Of a DNA stretch of 64,000 nt, positions 19,208 to 28,556 are shown in pieces (position 1 is the stretch's first letter; every line of letters starts with the position of its first letter). The notes under the pieces are model-generated. The model ran no database searches, was not told where the DNA came from, and worked only from the letters and a program-made list of their open reading frames with translations. The translations under genes were made by a program, and so were the position numbers. Location: assembly GCA_049315325.1 (NCBI GenBank), contig JBMOKJ010000006.1:1-64000 (forward strand). The letters are read 5' to 3'. The stretch comes from CAXXIC01 sp049315325. Its GTDB lineage: Bacteria > Bacteroidota > Bacteroidia > Bacteroidales > UBA7332.

Positions 19208-21256
19208 ATGAAAAAGATAAAGATTACTGTTTTAATCTTATTGATTTATTCACTTGTATCGGCAGAAAATGGTCATAAGTTATGGTTGCGACATTCTACT
19301 TCTAGAACGGTAGAAGTTCGTTACACCGATAAATCTACTACGGTTGCTATTGCTGCCGATGAGTTGAGTAAATGCTGGCTAGGTGCTGAAAATGCAGTGG
19401 TTGAATTAAAAATAACTGGTGATAAAACCATTAAAAAAGATGGATTCAGATTGAGTCAATCGGCTGTTATTGCCACTTCCCCTACAGGAATTTTGTATGG
19501 CGTTTATGAGATGTTGCGAATTCAACAAACCAGGAATTCAATCGTTGAAAAAATTTATAATCCATCTTATCAGATACGTGTCCTGAATCATTGGGACAAT
19601 TTAGATGGATACATAGAGCGTGGGTATTCCGGTAATTCAATTTTTTGGGACAAAGACAGCAATCTACTGGCGCCTACCAAAGCTGACACGGCTATCTGGA
19701 AAGAATATGCAAGGGCGAACGCCTCCATAGGTATAAATGGAGCTGTTTTAAATAATGTGAATGCCTCGCCCGAAGTTTTATCCCCACAGATTCTACTCAG
19801 GGTAAGAGCAATAGCCAATATACTGCGACCTTATGGTATAAAAACATACTTGTCGGTAAATTTTTCATCACCAGCACTACTAGGACATTTAAAGACATCA
19901 GATCCGTTGGACACTTCGGTAAAATTGTGGTGGAAGCAAAAGGTGAAAGAAATCCATAATCTGATTCCAGATTTTGGCGGGTTTCTAATCAAGGCCAATA
20001 GTGAAGGGCAGCCTGGTCCACAGGATTTTGGACGAACTCACGCTGATGGTGCCAACATGCTTGCAGATGCGTTGAAGCCTTACGGGGGTATAGTGATGTG
20101 GCGGGCGTTTGTTTATAGCGCGAATGATCACGATCGAGCAAAACAAGCTTACAACGAATTCTTTCCATTAGATGGGAAATTTAGGGACAATGTCATCCTT
20201 CAGGTAAAAAATGGTCCACTCGATTTTCAGCCACGGGAGCCATTTAGTCCGCTGTTTGGTGCAATGCAACAAACTACCATTATGCCCGAAGTTCAGATTA
20301 CGCAAGAATATTTAGGACATTCAAACCATTTGGTGTTTCTGGCACCCATGTGGGAAGAGATGATGAAAAGCGATACCTATTGTAAGGGGCAGGGTAGTAC
20401 TATTGCCAAATGCACTGACGGACAACTCTATCCGCAGAAATATTCCGCTATAGCCGGAGTCGCCAACGTCGGGCTTGATGCTAACTGGTGTGGACATGAT
20501 TTTGCACAAGCTAATTGGTATGCATTCGGACGTTTGGCCTGGGACAATACGATGAGTAGTGAAAAAATAGCAGATGAATGGATTAGACTCACATTTGGAA
20601 ATGTAAACCAAATAGAATCAAAGGATTGGACAGAGCAATTCTTATTTCCAATAAAAAAAATGATGCTCGATAGTCGTGAAGTGGCGGTCAACTACATGAT
20701 GCCGCTGGGTTTCAATCACATCTTTTCTGCAGGCGACCATTACGGCCCTGGCCCTTGGAACGATCCAAGAGGAAATAGAATCAGCTGGATGCCACCTTAT
20801 TATCATCAAGCATCTGAAGATGGTGTAGGCTTCAATCGTACAAGGAGTGGCAGCAAAGCCGTTGATCAGTATCATGAGCCACTTACTTCTCAGCTCAACG
20901 ACCCAGCTCAATGCCCCGAGAATCTGTTGTTGTGGTTCCATCATGTCCCCTGGAATTATAAATTAAAAAATGGACACTCACTTTGGGACGAAATCTGTAT
21001 TCGCTACACTGCTGGAATGTTGGGAGTGGGAGAATTTCAGAAGGTGTGGGATAAAGTGGAGAAATACGTTGATCCTGAGTGTTTTTTACGGGTGCAAAGT
21101 CGCTTGAGGTGTCAACGCCGAGATGCTCAAGTATGGCATGACGCTTGCCTCTTGTATTTCGGACAGTTCAGTAAAATGCCAATTCCATACGAACTTGAAC
21201 GTCCCCAGAATGATCTTCAGATACTGATTAATAACGATTTTAATAGGTTTAAATAG
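19208..21256 (+). CDS. aguA: GH67 alpha-glucuronidase
   Basis: Removes (4-O-methyl-)alpha-D-glucuronic acid from the non-reducing xylose of aldouronic acids derived from glucuronoxylan. The order of catalytic groups matches the family exactly: acid Glu266 in KANSEGQPGP, Asp339 in GPLDFQPREP and Glu367 in QITQEYLGH. The 73- and 101-residue spacings from the acid equal those of the characterised enzyme from Cellvibrio japonicus (292/365/393, from memory). The signal peptide is residues 1-19, suggesting periplasmic action. The length of 682 residues is typical. This is the strongest substrate indicator in the cluster. It follows the divergent lyase-like gene by only 36 bp. Confidence 0.95.
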   Translation: MKKIKITVLILLIYSLVSAENGHKLWLRHSTSRTVEVRYTDKSTTVAIAADELSKCWLGAENAVVELKITGDKTIKKDGFRLSQSAVIATSPTGILYGVYEMLRIQQTRNSIVEKIYNPSYQIRVLNHWDNLDGYIERGYSGNSIFWDKDSNLLAPTKADTAIWKEYARANASIGINGAVLNNVNASPEVLSPQILLRVRAIANILRPYGIKTYLSVNFSSPALLGHLKTSDPLDTSVKLWWKQKVKEIHNLIPDFGGFLIKANSEGQPGPQDFGRTHADGANMLADALKPYGGIVMWRAFVYSANDHDRAKQAYNEFFPLDGKFRDNVILQVKNGPLDFQPREPFSPLFGAMQQTTIMPEVQITQEYLGHSNHLVFLAPMWEEMMKSDTYCKGQGSTIAKCTDGQLYPQKYSAIAGVANVGLDANWCGHDFAQANWYAFGRLAWDNTMSSEKIADEWIRLTFGNVNQIESKDWTEQFLFPIKKMMLDSREVAVNYMMPLGFNHIFSAGDHYGPGPWNDPRGNRISWMPPYYHQASEDGVGFNRTRSGSKAVDQYHEPLTSQLNDPAQCPENLLLWFHHVPWNYKLKNGHSLWDEICIRYTAGMLGVGEFQKVWDKVEKYVDPECFLRVQSRLRCQRRDAQVWHDACLLYFGQFSKMPIPYELERPQNDLQILINNDFNRFK

Positions 21257-21372
21257 TAAGCCTTTTGTGAGTTGGATTTAAATGTATAATTCTAAATATC
21301 AGTGATTTGTATCCTGAGTAGCTTTGAAAAAATAACTAACCAAATACATTATAATAATTAAACAGAATCTTT

Positions 21373-23094
21373 ATGTCAAGCTTTAAAATGAACGATATTG
21401 ATTTACCAAAGAAAATATCTTTTCGAAACTGTTTCAGTCATTCCTTTCTATATTCTCTAAAAAGTTTAATATTAATTGGATTCTTATCCATAGGGGTGCT
21501 GAACGCACAAACACAAAAGGGCCCCTTAACTATTGATGTAAAAGCAAAGGGAGATAAATTTGAACATTTTTGGAGTAAATGCGTAGGGGCAGGTCGTGCC
21601 AATGAAGGATTACGTGCCTCTTGGTTGGAACAATTGAAACTAGTGAAGGACAATTGTGGGTTTGAATATTGTCGATTCCACGGACTTTTCAATGACGAGA
21701 TGTTTGTTTACAAAGTTGAAAATGGCAACATTATTTACAATTGGCAATATATTGACGAATTGTTTGATAGAATGCTCAACACCGGCGTACGTCCTTTTGT
21801 TGAATTATCTTTTTTCCCAAAAGATTTAGCGGCAAAAGATTCGAAAACCGTATTCTGGTGGAATGGACTTACCACACCTGACGAAGCCAAATTTCCTCAA
21901 TGGGCCGAATTGGTGAAAAAATTTACGCAACATTGTGTTGACAGATATGGAATGGAAGAAGTAAAGAGCTGGTATTTCGAGGTTTGGAATGAACCCAATA
22001 TTACGTTCTTTGATGGAACAAAGTCTCAGTATTTTGAACTTTATAAGATTACGGTAAATGCAGTAAAATCTGTAAATCCAGCTCTTAGAGTTGGTGGGCC
22101 ATCTACCAGTGCTTATGTTCCGGATGACCGATTCGCAGGCGAAAAACTTGATAATGCCAAAGCTATAACTGCTAAATTAGCCGATATTGATGTTTTACAA
22201 TGGGAAGCGCCCTGGGTGAAAGATTTCCTGACTTATTGTAAAAAAGAGAACCTACCGGTCGATTTTATTTCCACACATCCTTATCCGACAGACTTTGCTT
22301 TGGATCTTGAGACCAACAAGGGCGTGAAACGCACTCGCGAAAAAGAGGCGACTTTCAAAGATTTGACTTGGGCTAATACTATTATACGTCAAAGTGCTTA
22401 TCCCAATGCTGAAATTCATTTAACGGAGTGGAATACAAGTCCGTCTCCACGGGATTTTATGCACGATTATTTGCCCGCTGCAACATATATTGTTAAAGCA
22501 AATACCGATTGCATTGGGTTGGTCAATTCGCTTTCTTATTGGACATTTACCGATATCTTTGAAGAAAATGGGGCTGGAAACACCATTTATCATGGAGGTT
22601 TTGGTATGATCAATTTTCAGGGAATAGTGAAACCATCGTTTCATGCATACCGAATGTTGAATGAGTTGGGAGATGTGTTGTTGTATAAAAAAGATGGCAT
22701 TGTGATCACACGAAACTCAAAAACCGGCAAGTTGGCTGCAATTGTTTATAATTACCCAACCGAACAAAAGTTGGTGCCTAATCGTGCGTATACCATAGAG
22801 GAGGCTGAGATAGTGTTGGAACGAGGTACCGCAAGAACCTTTTCGTTTAATTTGAAGAATCTCAAGAGCAAGAGCCGCTTCTATTTAGAGGTATTGGATG
22901 CAGAAAACGGGAATCCTGTTAAAGCATGGAAACAGTTGAACTGTCCCGAAACACCGAGCAGAGAGCAGGTGGAACTATTGAAACAAAAGGCTAGAACTTT
23001 AAAAAGTGCCCAACTTACAACTGGCTTAAATGGACAGTTGAATTTTTCGAAGAATGTATCTCCTTGGTCTATAATGCTATTGAAGGAGTTGTAA
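21373..23094 (+). CDS. GH39 glycoside hydrolase (beta-xylosidase-like), second copy
   Basis: Paralogue of the product of 6758-8344, with the same architecture: FEVWNEPN holding acid/base Glu207 and IHLTEWNTS holding nucleophile Glu352, plus FWWNG and LSYWTFTDIFEENG. It has the standard GH39 THPYPTDF segment that the first copy replaces with THRYSITNG, so the two probably differ in the substrate pocket. A hydrophobic stretch (LKSLILIGFLSIGVLNA) ends about residue 45; the first 28 residues form an unusually long n-region, and a shorter start could be used. Located between GH67 and two GH3 genes, so it likely finishes xylo-oligosaccharide degradation. Confidence 0.9.
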   Translation: MSSFKMNDIDLPKKISFRNCFSHSFLYSLKSLILIGFLSIGVLNAQTQKGPLTIDVKAKGDKFEHFWSKCVGAGRANEGLRASWLEQLKLVKDNCGFEYCRFHGLFNDEMFVYKVENGNIIYNWQYIDELFDRMLNTGVRPFVELSFFPKDLAAKDSKTVFWWNGLTTPDEAKFPQWAELVKKFTQHCVDRYGMEEVKSWYFEVWNEPNITFFDGTKSQYFELYKITVNAVKSVNPALRVGGPSTSAYVPDDRFAGEKLDNAKAITAKLADIDVLQWEAPWVKDFLTYCKKENLPVDFISTHPYPTDFALDLETNKGVKRTREKEATFKDLTWANTIIRQSAYPNAEIHLTEWNTSPSPRDFMHDYLPAATYIVKANTDCIGLVNSLSYWTFTDIFEENGAGNTIYHGGFGMINFQGIVKPSFHAYRMLNELGDVLLYKKDGIVITRNSKTGKLAAIVYNYPTEQKLVPNRAYTIEEAEIVLERGTARTFSFNLKNLKSKSRFYLEVLDAENGNPVKAWKQLNCPETPSREQVELLKQKARTLKSAQLTTGLNGQLNFSKNVSPWSIMLLKEL

Positions 23095-23157
23095 TACTAT
23101 TGAACTTGTTAAACATTTAAGAATAATACTCAATTAAACCAGCTTAAAAAAGAAAAA

Positions 23158-25509
23158 ATGAAGAAATTACTATTATTGGTTTTAGCCCTTTATTGTGGAA
23201 ATTTATTTTCTCAAAACAAAACATCCTTTCAACCCTTCTCAAACAAAGCGTTGGATGCAAAAGTAGAAAAGATCCTCGCCAAGATGACTCAAGAAGAGAA
23301 GTTGGCGCAGATCACAGGGATCACCCCCACCATTTTAATGGAAAATGGGAAGCTTTCATTAGAAAAATGCAGAAAAATCATTCCTAATGGGATGGGACAC
23401 TTTTGTCAGTTTGCCTCCAATATGGATTTGACGCCAAATGAATTGCGTGATTTTGTCCGCGATTTGCAACACTATTTAATGACCGAAACACCAGGTAAAC
23501 TACCTGCTATTTTCCACGAAGAGGCGATTACGGGTTTTGCAACCCGTGGAGCAACGACCTTTCCTCAGCAGATAGGTATGGCGTGCAGTTGGAATCCGGT
23601 ACAAATGTATAAGAATACGGCTTCTACAGCTAAAAATATGCGTGCAGTGGGTGCAACTTATGCCCTTTCGCCCATGTTGGATTTAGGACGTACTGCGCAT
23701 TGGGAGAGAATAGAAGAGAGTCTTGGCGAAGATGCTTATTTGACTTCTGCCTTAGGATTGGCATTTATAACAGGATTGCAAGGTAGTGATTTGCACACAG
23801 GAGTGGCTAGTACGATCAAACATTTTGCAGCCTATGGAGTATCTTACTATACGGATAGAGAATTTCATGAAGAATATTTAATGCCACACGAAGTAGCAAT
23901 AAAATTAGGAAATGCAAAAAGTGCTATGCCCTCTTACGGCACCTACAAAGGTTTTCCTTGTGTAGCGAATAAGGAGTTGTTGTCCACCGTATTGCGCAAA
24001 GAGTTGGGTTTTGATGGCTTGGTCGTGAGTGATTATGGCTCTGTGCAACATCCATTCACTCGATTCAAAAAGGCAGCTTCGCAAACTGAGGCTGGGGCAA
24101 TTGCTCTCAATGCTGGAACCGATGTTGAGTTGCCAAGTCCTGTCTGTTACCCATTGTTGCCCAATGCTGTGAAACAGAAACTTACCACACAAGCAACCAT
24201 CGATAATGCAGTGAGACGAATGTTGATCTTCAAAGCCAGATTGGGTTTGCTGGATGAAAAACCACAAATAGGAACAGATGGAGATCTAAATTTAGACCCA
24301 CCTTCCAATCGTAAGTTAGCCTATGAGTCAGCGTGTCAATCTATTGTGTTGTTGAAAAACAATGGTGTATTACCCCTCAAAAAAGAGATTAAAAAAATTG
24401 CATTGGTAGGACCAAATGCTGCCTCGGTACAGGGTTTATTAGGCGATTATACCTATCAATCATTAAGTGTGTTCTGGCATAACATACCCTACGATGTAAA
24501 TAACCCCAAATTAATCACATTATACGATGCATTGAAAGCAAAAGTTGGTGCTTATGTGAATATCATTCACGAACGTGGTTGCGATTGGAGTGTTGCATCA
24601 GAAACTCGCATCAACACCAAAAACGGAGATGATCGATTGAGCAAGGTGAAAACCATCTTGTTTAAAGATATTCAACAACCTAATTTGGAGAATGCCTTAA
24701 AAATAGCTACCGAAAGTGATGTTGTCATTGCAGCAATGGGCGAAAATGTTTACTTGTGTGGCGAAGGCAGAGAACGTAAAAATATTCGTCTGCCTGGAGA
24801 GCAAGAGGCTTTTGTACAGCAACTGATAGCTACCGGCAAACCAGTTATTCTTATTTTATTTGGAGGAAGACAACAGATCATTACCAACCTTGAGCCAAAA
24901 TGTGCTGCCGTTATACAAGCTTGGTTCCCAGGAGAAGAGGGCGGAAATGCAGTGGCTGACATTTTAATGGGAAAAGTCAATCCTTCTGCAAAATTGTGTG
25001 TAACCTATCCTAAAACAGAGGATACAAAAGAGTTCTATTACAACAAAGGATATACAGCAGAAAATCAACCCCTCTATCCATTCGGATTTGGTTTGTCCTA
25101 CACAACATACAGCTATAGTAATTTTAAAGTGCAACCAAAAGCATCCGTTTCGGATGAAAGGATAACGATCTCCTTCAAAGTAAAGAATGCGGGAACGCGA
25201 GCCGGAACCGAAATTGTACAGTTGTATGTATCGCCCAAAGATCCGTCCTCTACCATGAAACCAATTCAATTGAAAGGATTTCAACGCGTTGAGTTGAAAG
25301 GTGGTGAAGAAAAAACGGTGACCTTCAAAGTGTCGCCACAACAGTTCGCTCAGTACATCGATAAGCAATGGATTGTTAGTCCTGGTAAATACGAGTTTAA
25401 AGCTGCTGCATCCAGTACCGATATTCGCTTGAAAGGCACTGTGGAATTAAGCGGAAAAACGGTCGTTTTGAAAAAAGGAAGATCGGTTTTCTTCTCTTTG
25501 AATAAATAG
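23158..25509 (+). CDS. GH3 beta-glycosidase (xylosidase/glucosidase)
   Basis: Retaining GH3 enzyme with N-terminal barrel (nucleophile Asp292 in VVSDYGSV), the KHFAAYG substrate-binding motif, the second alpha/beta domain (from about 400; ALVGPNAAS) and a C-terminal fibronectin-III-like domain (about 670-760). The signal peptide is residues 1-18. GH3 enzymes of this shape act on xylo- or gluco-oligosaccharides in the periplasm. The last 255 bp of this gene (from 25255) are repeated in decayed form at 28232-28488. Gap of 63 bp from the GH39 gene. Confidence 0.93.
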   Translation: MKKLLLLVLALYCGNLFSQNKTSFQPFSNKALDAKVEKILAKMTQEEKLAQITGITPTILMENGKLSLEKCRKIIPNGMGHFCQFASNMDLTPNELRDFVRDLQHYLMTETPGKLPAIFHEEAITGFATRGATTFPQQIGMACSWNPVQMYKNTASTAKNMRAVGATYALSPMLDLGRTAHWERIEESLGEDAYLTSALGLAFITGLQGSDLHTGVASTIKHFAAYGVSYYTDREFHEEYLMPHEVAIKLGNAKSAMPSYGTYKGFPCVANKELLSTVLRKELGFDGLVVSDYGSVQHPFTRFKKAASQTEAGAIALNAGTDVELPSPVCYPLLPNAVKQKLTTQATIDNAVRRMLIFKARLGLLDEKPQIGTDGDLNLDPPSNRKLAYESACQSIVLLKNNGVLPLKKEIKKIALVGPNAASVQGLLGDYTYQSLSVFWHNIPYDVNNPKLITLYDALKAKVGAYVNIIHERGCDWSVASETRINTKNGDDRLSKVKTILFKDIQQPNLENALKIATESDVVIAAMGENVYLCGEGRERKNIRLPGEQEAFVQQLIATGKPVILILFGGRQQIITNLEPKCAAVIQAWFPGEEGGNAVADILMGKVNPSAKLCVTYPKTEDTKEFYYNKGYTAENQPLYPFGFGLSYTTYSYSNFKVQPKASVSDERITISFKVKNAGTRAGTEIVQLYVSPKDPSSTMKPIQLKGFQRVELKGGEEKTVTFKVSPQQFAQYIDKQWIVSPGKYEFKAAASSTDIRLKGTVELSGKTVVLKKGRSVFFSLNK

Positions 25510-25603
25510 AAGATTATAACTCAACTAAAGCAGTTATCAGAAATCTGAAGTTATATTTGTCTGAAGTCTAGTATTTGAAATAATTCACCTTAAAAAATAA
25601 AAA

Positions 25604-28204
25604 ATGACCTTCAATCTAAAATCACATTTAGCTATTCTTTTATTCCTCTTTCAAGGGATATCATCCATTTTAGCACAAGCAAGATACCCATTTCAAAATC
25701 CTGATTTAGCCATCGAAAAACGTGTTGATGACTTGATCAGTCGTCTTACACCTGAAGAAAAGATAAAGTTGATGATGGATCGATCCCCAGCCATTGAGCG
25801 ACTTGGCATTCCTGCTTATGGTTGGTGGAACGAAGCCTTACACGGGGTGGCACGTGCCGGCTTGGCAACGGTATTCCCGCAGGCAGTAGCCATGGCTGCA
25901 ACTTTCAATGATGCCGATCATTTTCAGACATTCTCTATTATATCTGACGAAGCGAGGGCTAAATACAACGATTTTGTGAAGAAAGAGCCAGGTCGACGAT
26001 ATGAAGGACTCTCATTCTGGACACCCAACATCAATATCTTTCGCGATCCACGCTGGGGACGAGGTATGGAAACTTATGGTGAAGACCCCTATCTCACTAC
26101 CCGCTTTGGACTAGCTTGTGTAAAAGGGCTTCAGGGCAATGACCCCAAATACTACAAAAGTCTTGCTTGTGCAAAGCATTATGCCGTACATAGCGGTCCG
26201 GAGTGGAACCGTCACAGCTTCAATGCCGAAACCTCCGACCACGATCTTTGGGAAACCTATCTACCTGCATTCAAAGCCTTGGTGAAAGAGGCAAATGTAC
26301 AACAGGTGATGTGTGCTTACAATCGTTTCGAAGGTGCGCCTTGCTGTGGAAGTGGCAAATTATTAATGGATATTCTGCGCAACAAATGGGGATACAAAGC
26401 CCTTGTTGTTTCAGATTGTGGTGCCATCAACGATTTTTATGGAAAAGGGTTGCATGAAACACATCCTGATGCTGCAGCAGCTTCGGCAGCGGCGGTATTG
26501 AGTGGTACAGATATTGAGTGTGGCACCAGCTACAGATCGCTCAGCACCTCGCTACAAAAGGGATTAATCAATGAAAAAGATCTCGATGTTTCGCTTCGTC
26601 GCATTTTTCGTTCACGTTTCGAACTGGGCATAATGGATCAAACAGACCTCACTCCGTGGGCGAAACTATCTAAAGAGACCGTGGATTGTCAGAAACACAA
26701 AGACCATGCGCTGAAGGTAGCTCGTGAAAGTATGACATTGTTGAAAAACAATGGTGTTTTACCATTGTCGAAGAACATCAAAACACTCGCTGTAATTGGG
26801 CCAAATGCCAAAGATACCAGAATCATGTTGGCCAACTACAATGGAACTCCCTCAAACACAGTATCTGTCCTCGACGGCATCAAAGCCAAATTGCCTCAAA
26901 CCAACATTATTTTTGACAGAGGATGCGACTTGGTGGATCAGTGGGTGAAAATTAGCCTGATGGATCAAGTACGTTCGGGTAACAGTAAAGGTTTTCGTGC
27001 CGAATATTTCGCAGGATCGAAATGGGAAGGCGCACCGATTGTAACCAAAGAGGGTATTCAACAAATTAAATATACTACAGGTGGTGGAACGGTTTTCGAA
27101 GTGGGTGTACCACTTGAGAAGTTTTCTGCCCGATATACCGGAGATTTTACTGCGGCTTATACGGGAAAAGTCTTTTTCACCATGAAAGCGGACGATGGTT
27201 ACAAACTTGAAGTGGATGGAAAGATTCTTTCAGAAAATAATCGAAAGGCAGCGTCCAGCTATCTAACCGTACCGATGGATGTGGAAAAGGGTAAAACGTA
27301 TGCAATACGCCTTTCCTACTGCCAAACAGACCTTAGTGCATACCTCGAATTTTTGGTTCATGATCGCAAACCGTTAGAGTTTGATGCGCTCAAAGAATCG
27401 ATCAAAAATGCAGATGCCATTGTCTATGTCGGTGGTCTTTCGCCAAGTTTAGAGGGAGAAGAGATGCCTGTAAACTGGGACGGATTCAGAGGTGGCGACC
27501 GCACGGTTATCGAACTGCCTGTAGTACAGCAAAATATACTGAAAGAGCTACGTGCAACAGGCAAACCAATCATCTTCGTGCTCTGCGCAGGTAGTGCAAT
27601 TGGATTGGCGAATGTGGATCAAAACTACGATGCCCTGTTGAATGCATGGTATGGTGGACAATCGGGCGGAACGGCTGTTGCCGATGTGCTGTTTGGCGAC
27701 TATAATCCTGCCGGACGACTACCTATTACTTTCTATAAATCGACCGCTCAGCTTCCTGATTTCGAAAGTTACGAGATGAAAAACCGCACCTATCGCTATT
27801 TTACCGATGCCCCTCTTTATCCTTTTGGATATGGATTGAGCTATTCCAAATTTGTATATGGAAATCCGACTCTTTCGGCTACCACTATAAAAAAGAATGA
27901 CGGTGTAAAACTGACTGTTGATGTGACTAACAACAGCAACCGTTCGGGTGAAGAGGTTGTTCAAGTCTATATTCGCTATCTCGATAATAAGAATGCACCA
28001 CTAAAATCGCTCAAAGCCTTTAAACGCATTCCTTTTAAGAGTGGTATAACCCAGAAGGTTAGTTTTGACTTGCCGACAACGGCTTTTGAAACCTATCTCG
28101 ATGACAAAGTAGCTATGGGTGTTGCCGGTGGACAATACGAAATAATGGTGGGAAGTTCATCCAGAATTGAAGATTTGAAAACTTTAAGGCTACAGATTAA
28201 GTAG
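25604..28204 (+). CDS. GH3 beta-xylosidase with PA14 insert
   Basis: GH3 enzyme resembling the Bacteroidota beta-xylosidases. Features in order: signal peptide (1-24), RYPFQNPDL start of the barrel, WWNEALHGVAR, KHYAVHSGPEWNRH, nucleophile Asp271 in VVSDCGAI, then the second alpha/beta domain interrupted at about residues 460-590 by a PA14 module (FRAEYFAGSKWEG, FFTMKADDGYKLEVDG), and a fibronectin-III-like C-terminus. PA14 inserts in GH3 often shape the active-site rim and help bind oligosaccharide. It is the last intact gene of the cluster; a GH3 remnant and a terminator follow. Confidence 0.94.
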   Translation: MTFNLKSHLAILLFLFQGISSILAQARYPFQNPDLAIEKRVDDLISRLTPEEKIKLMMDRSPAIERLGIPAYGWWNEALHGVARAGLATVFPQAVAMAATFNDADHFQTFSIISDEARAKYNDFVKKEPGRRYEGLSFWTPNINIFRDPRWGRGMETYGEDPYLTTRFGLACVKGLQGNDPKYYKSLACAKHYAVHSGPEWNRHSFNAETSDHDLWETYLPAFKALVKEANVQQVMCAYNRFEGAPCCGSGKLLMDILRNKWGYKALVVSDCGAINDFYGKGLHETHPDAAAASAAAVLSGTDIECGTSYRSLSTSLQKGLINEKDLDVSLRRIFRSRFELGIMDQTDLTPWAKLSKETVDCQKHKDHALKVARESMTLLKNNGVLPLSKNIKTLAVIGPNAKDTRIMLANYNGTPSNTVSVLDGIKAKLPQTNIIFDRGCDLVDQWVKISLMDQVRSGNSKGFRAEYFAGSKWEGAPIVTKEGIQQIKYTTGGGTVFEVGVPLEKFSARYTGDFTAAYTGKVFFTMKADDGYKLEVDGKILSENNRKAASSYLTVPMDVEKGKTYAIRLSYCQTDLSAYLEFLVHDRKPLEFDALKESIKNADAIVYVGGLSPSLEGEEMPVNWDGFRGGDRTVIELPVVQQNILKELRATGKPIIFVLCAGSAIGLANVDQNYDALLNAWYGGQSGGTAVADVLFGDYNPAGRLPITFYKSTAQLPDFESYEMKNRTYRYFTDAPLYPFGYGLSYSKFVYGNPTLSATTIKKNDGVKLTVDVTNNSNRSGEEVVQVYIRYLDNKNAPLKSLKAFKRIPFKSGITQKVSFDLPTTAFETYLDDKVAMGVAGGQYEIMVGSSSRIEDLKTLRLQIK

Positions 28205-28231
28205 TACAGGTAAATCAGTCTATTTTCAAGA

Positions 28232-28488
28232 ATGAAACCGATTCAATTAAAAGGTTTTCAGCAAGTTGAGTTAATAGAGAGTAAAAAACAGTGAGCTTTA
28301 AGCTTTCACCCCAACAACTCGCTCAATATATTGATAAGCAGTGGATTGTTAGTCCTGGTAAATATGAGTTTAAAGCTGCTGCATCCAGTGTAGACATTCG
28401 GTTGAGAGGCACAGTGGAATTAACAGGAAAAACCGCTATTCTGAAAAACGGAAGATTTGTTTTCTTCTCCCTGAATAAATAGAAGAAT
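28232..28488 (+). pseudogene. Decayed GH3 C-terminal fragment (duplicate of the end of the 23158-25509 gene)
   Basis: About 255 bp align end to end with 25255-25513, including the stop codon context. The fragment reads MKPIQLKGFQQVEL, then breaks: relative to the parent it has a net loss of 4 bp near 28275-28290, which shifts the frame, after which the second frame continues with SFKLSPQQLAQYIDKQW... to SLNK and stop. Long identical runs remain (the DNA around KQWIVSPGKYEF and FKAAASS), so the copy is recent or under gene conversion. No barrel or nucleophile is present, so it cannot be an enzyme. It probably marks a third GH3 gene lost by recombination. Confidence 0.85.
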
Positions 28489-28514
28489 ATGAAGCAGATG
28501 ATTTGAATTCACTT

Positions 28515-28556
28515 AATCCCCGATTCCATACTGATTGGAATCGGGGATTATTTTTT
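28515..28556 (+). terminator. Strong hairpin terminator closing the glycan cluster
   Basis: AATCCCCGATTCC (28515-28527) pairs with GGAATCGGGGATT (28537-28549), a perfect 13-bp stem with a 9-nt loop, followed by A and six T. The T-run overlaps the stop codon of the convergent regulator gene, so the hairpin can serve transcripts from both sides. Confidence 0.85.

Noticed and set aside
28291..28482. A 63-codon open frame that could be read as a small protein gene
   Set aside because: It is the frameshifted tail of the GH3 duplicate at 28232-28488, starts with GTG and has no promoter.
1..28500. SusC/SusD-like outer-membrane glycan import pair expected for a PUL
   Set aside because: Looked for and not found; no TonB-dependent receptor or SusD-like lipoprotein is encoded anywhere in the window.
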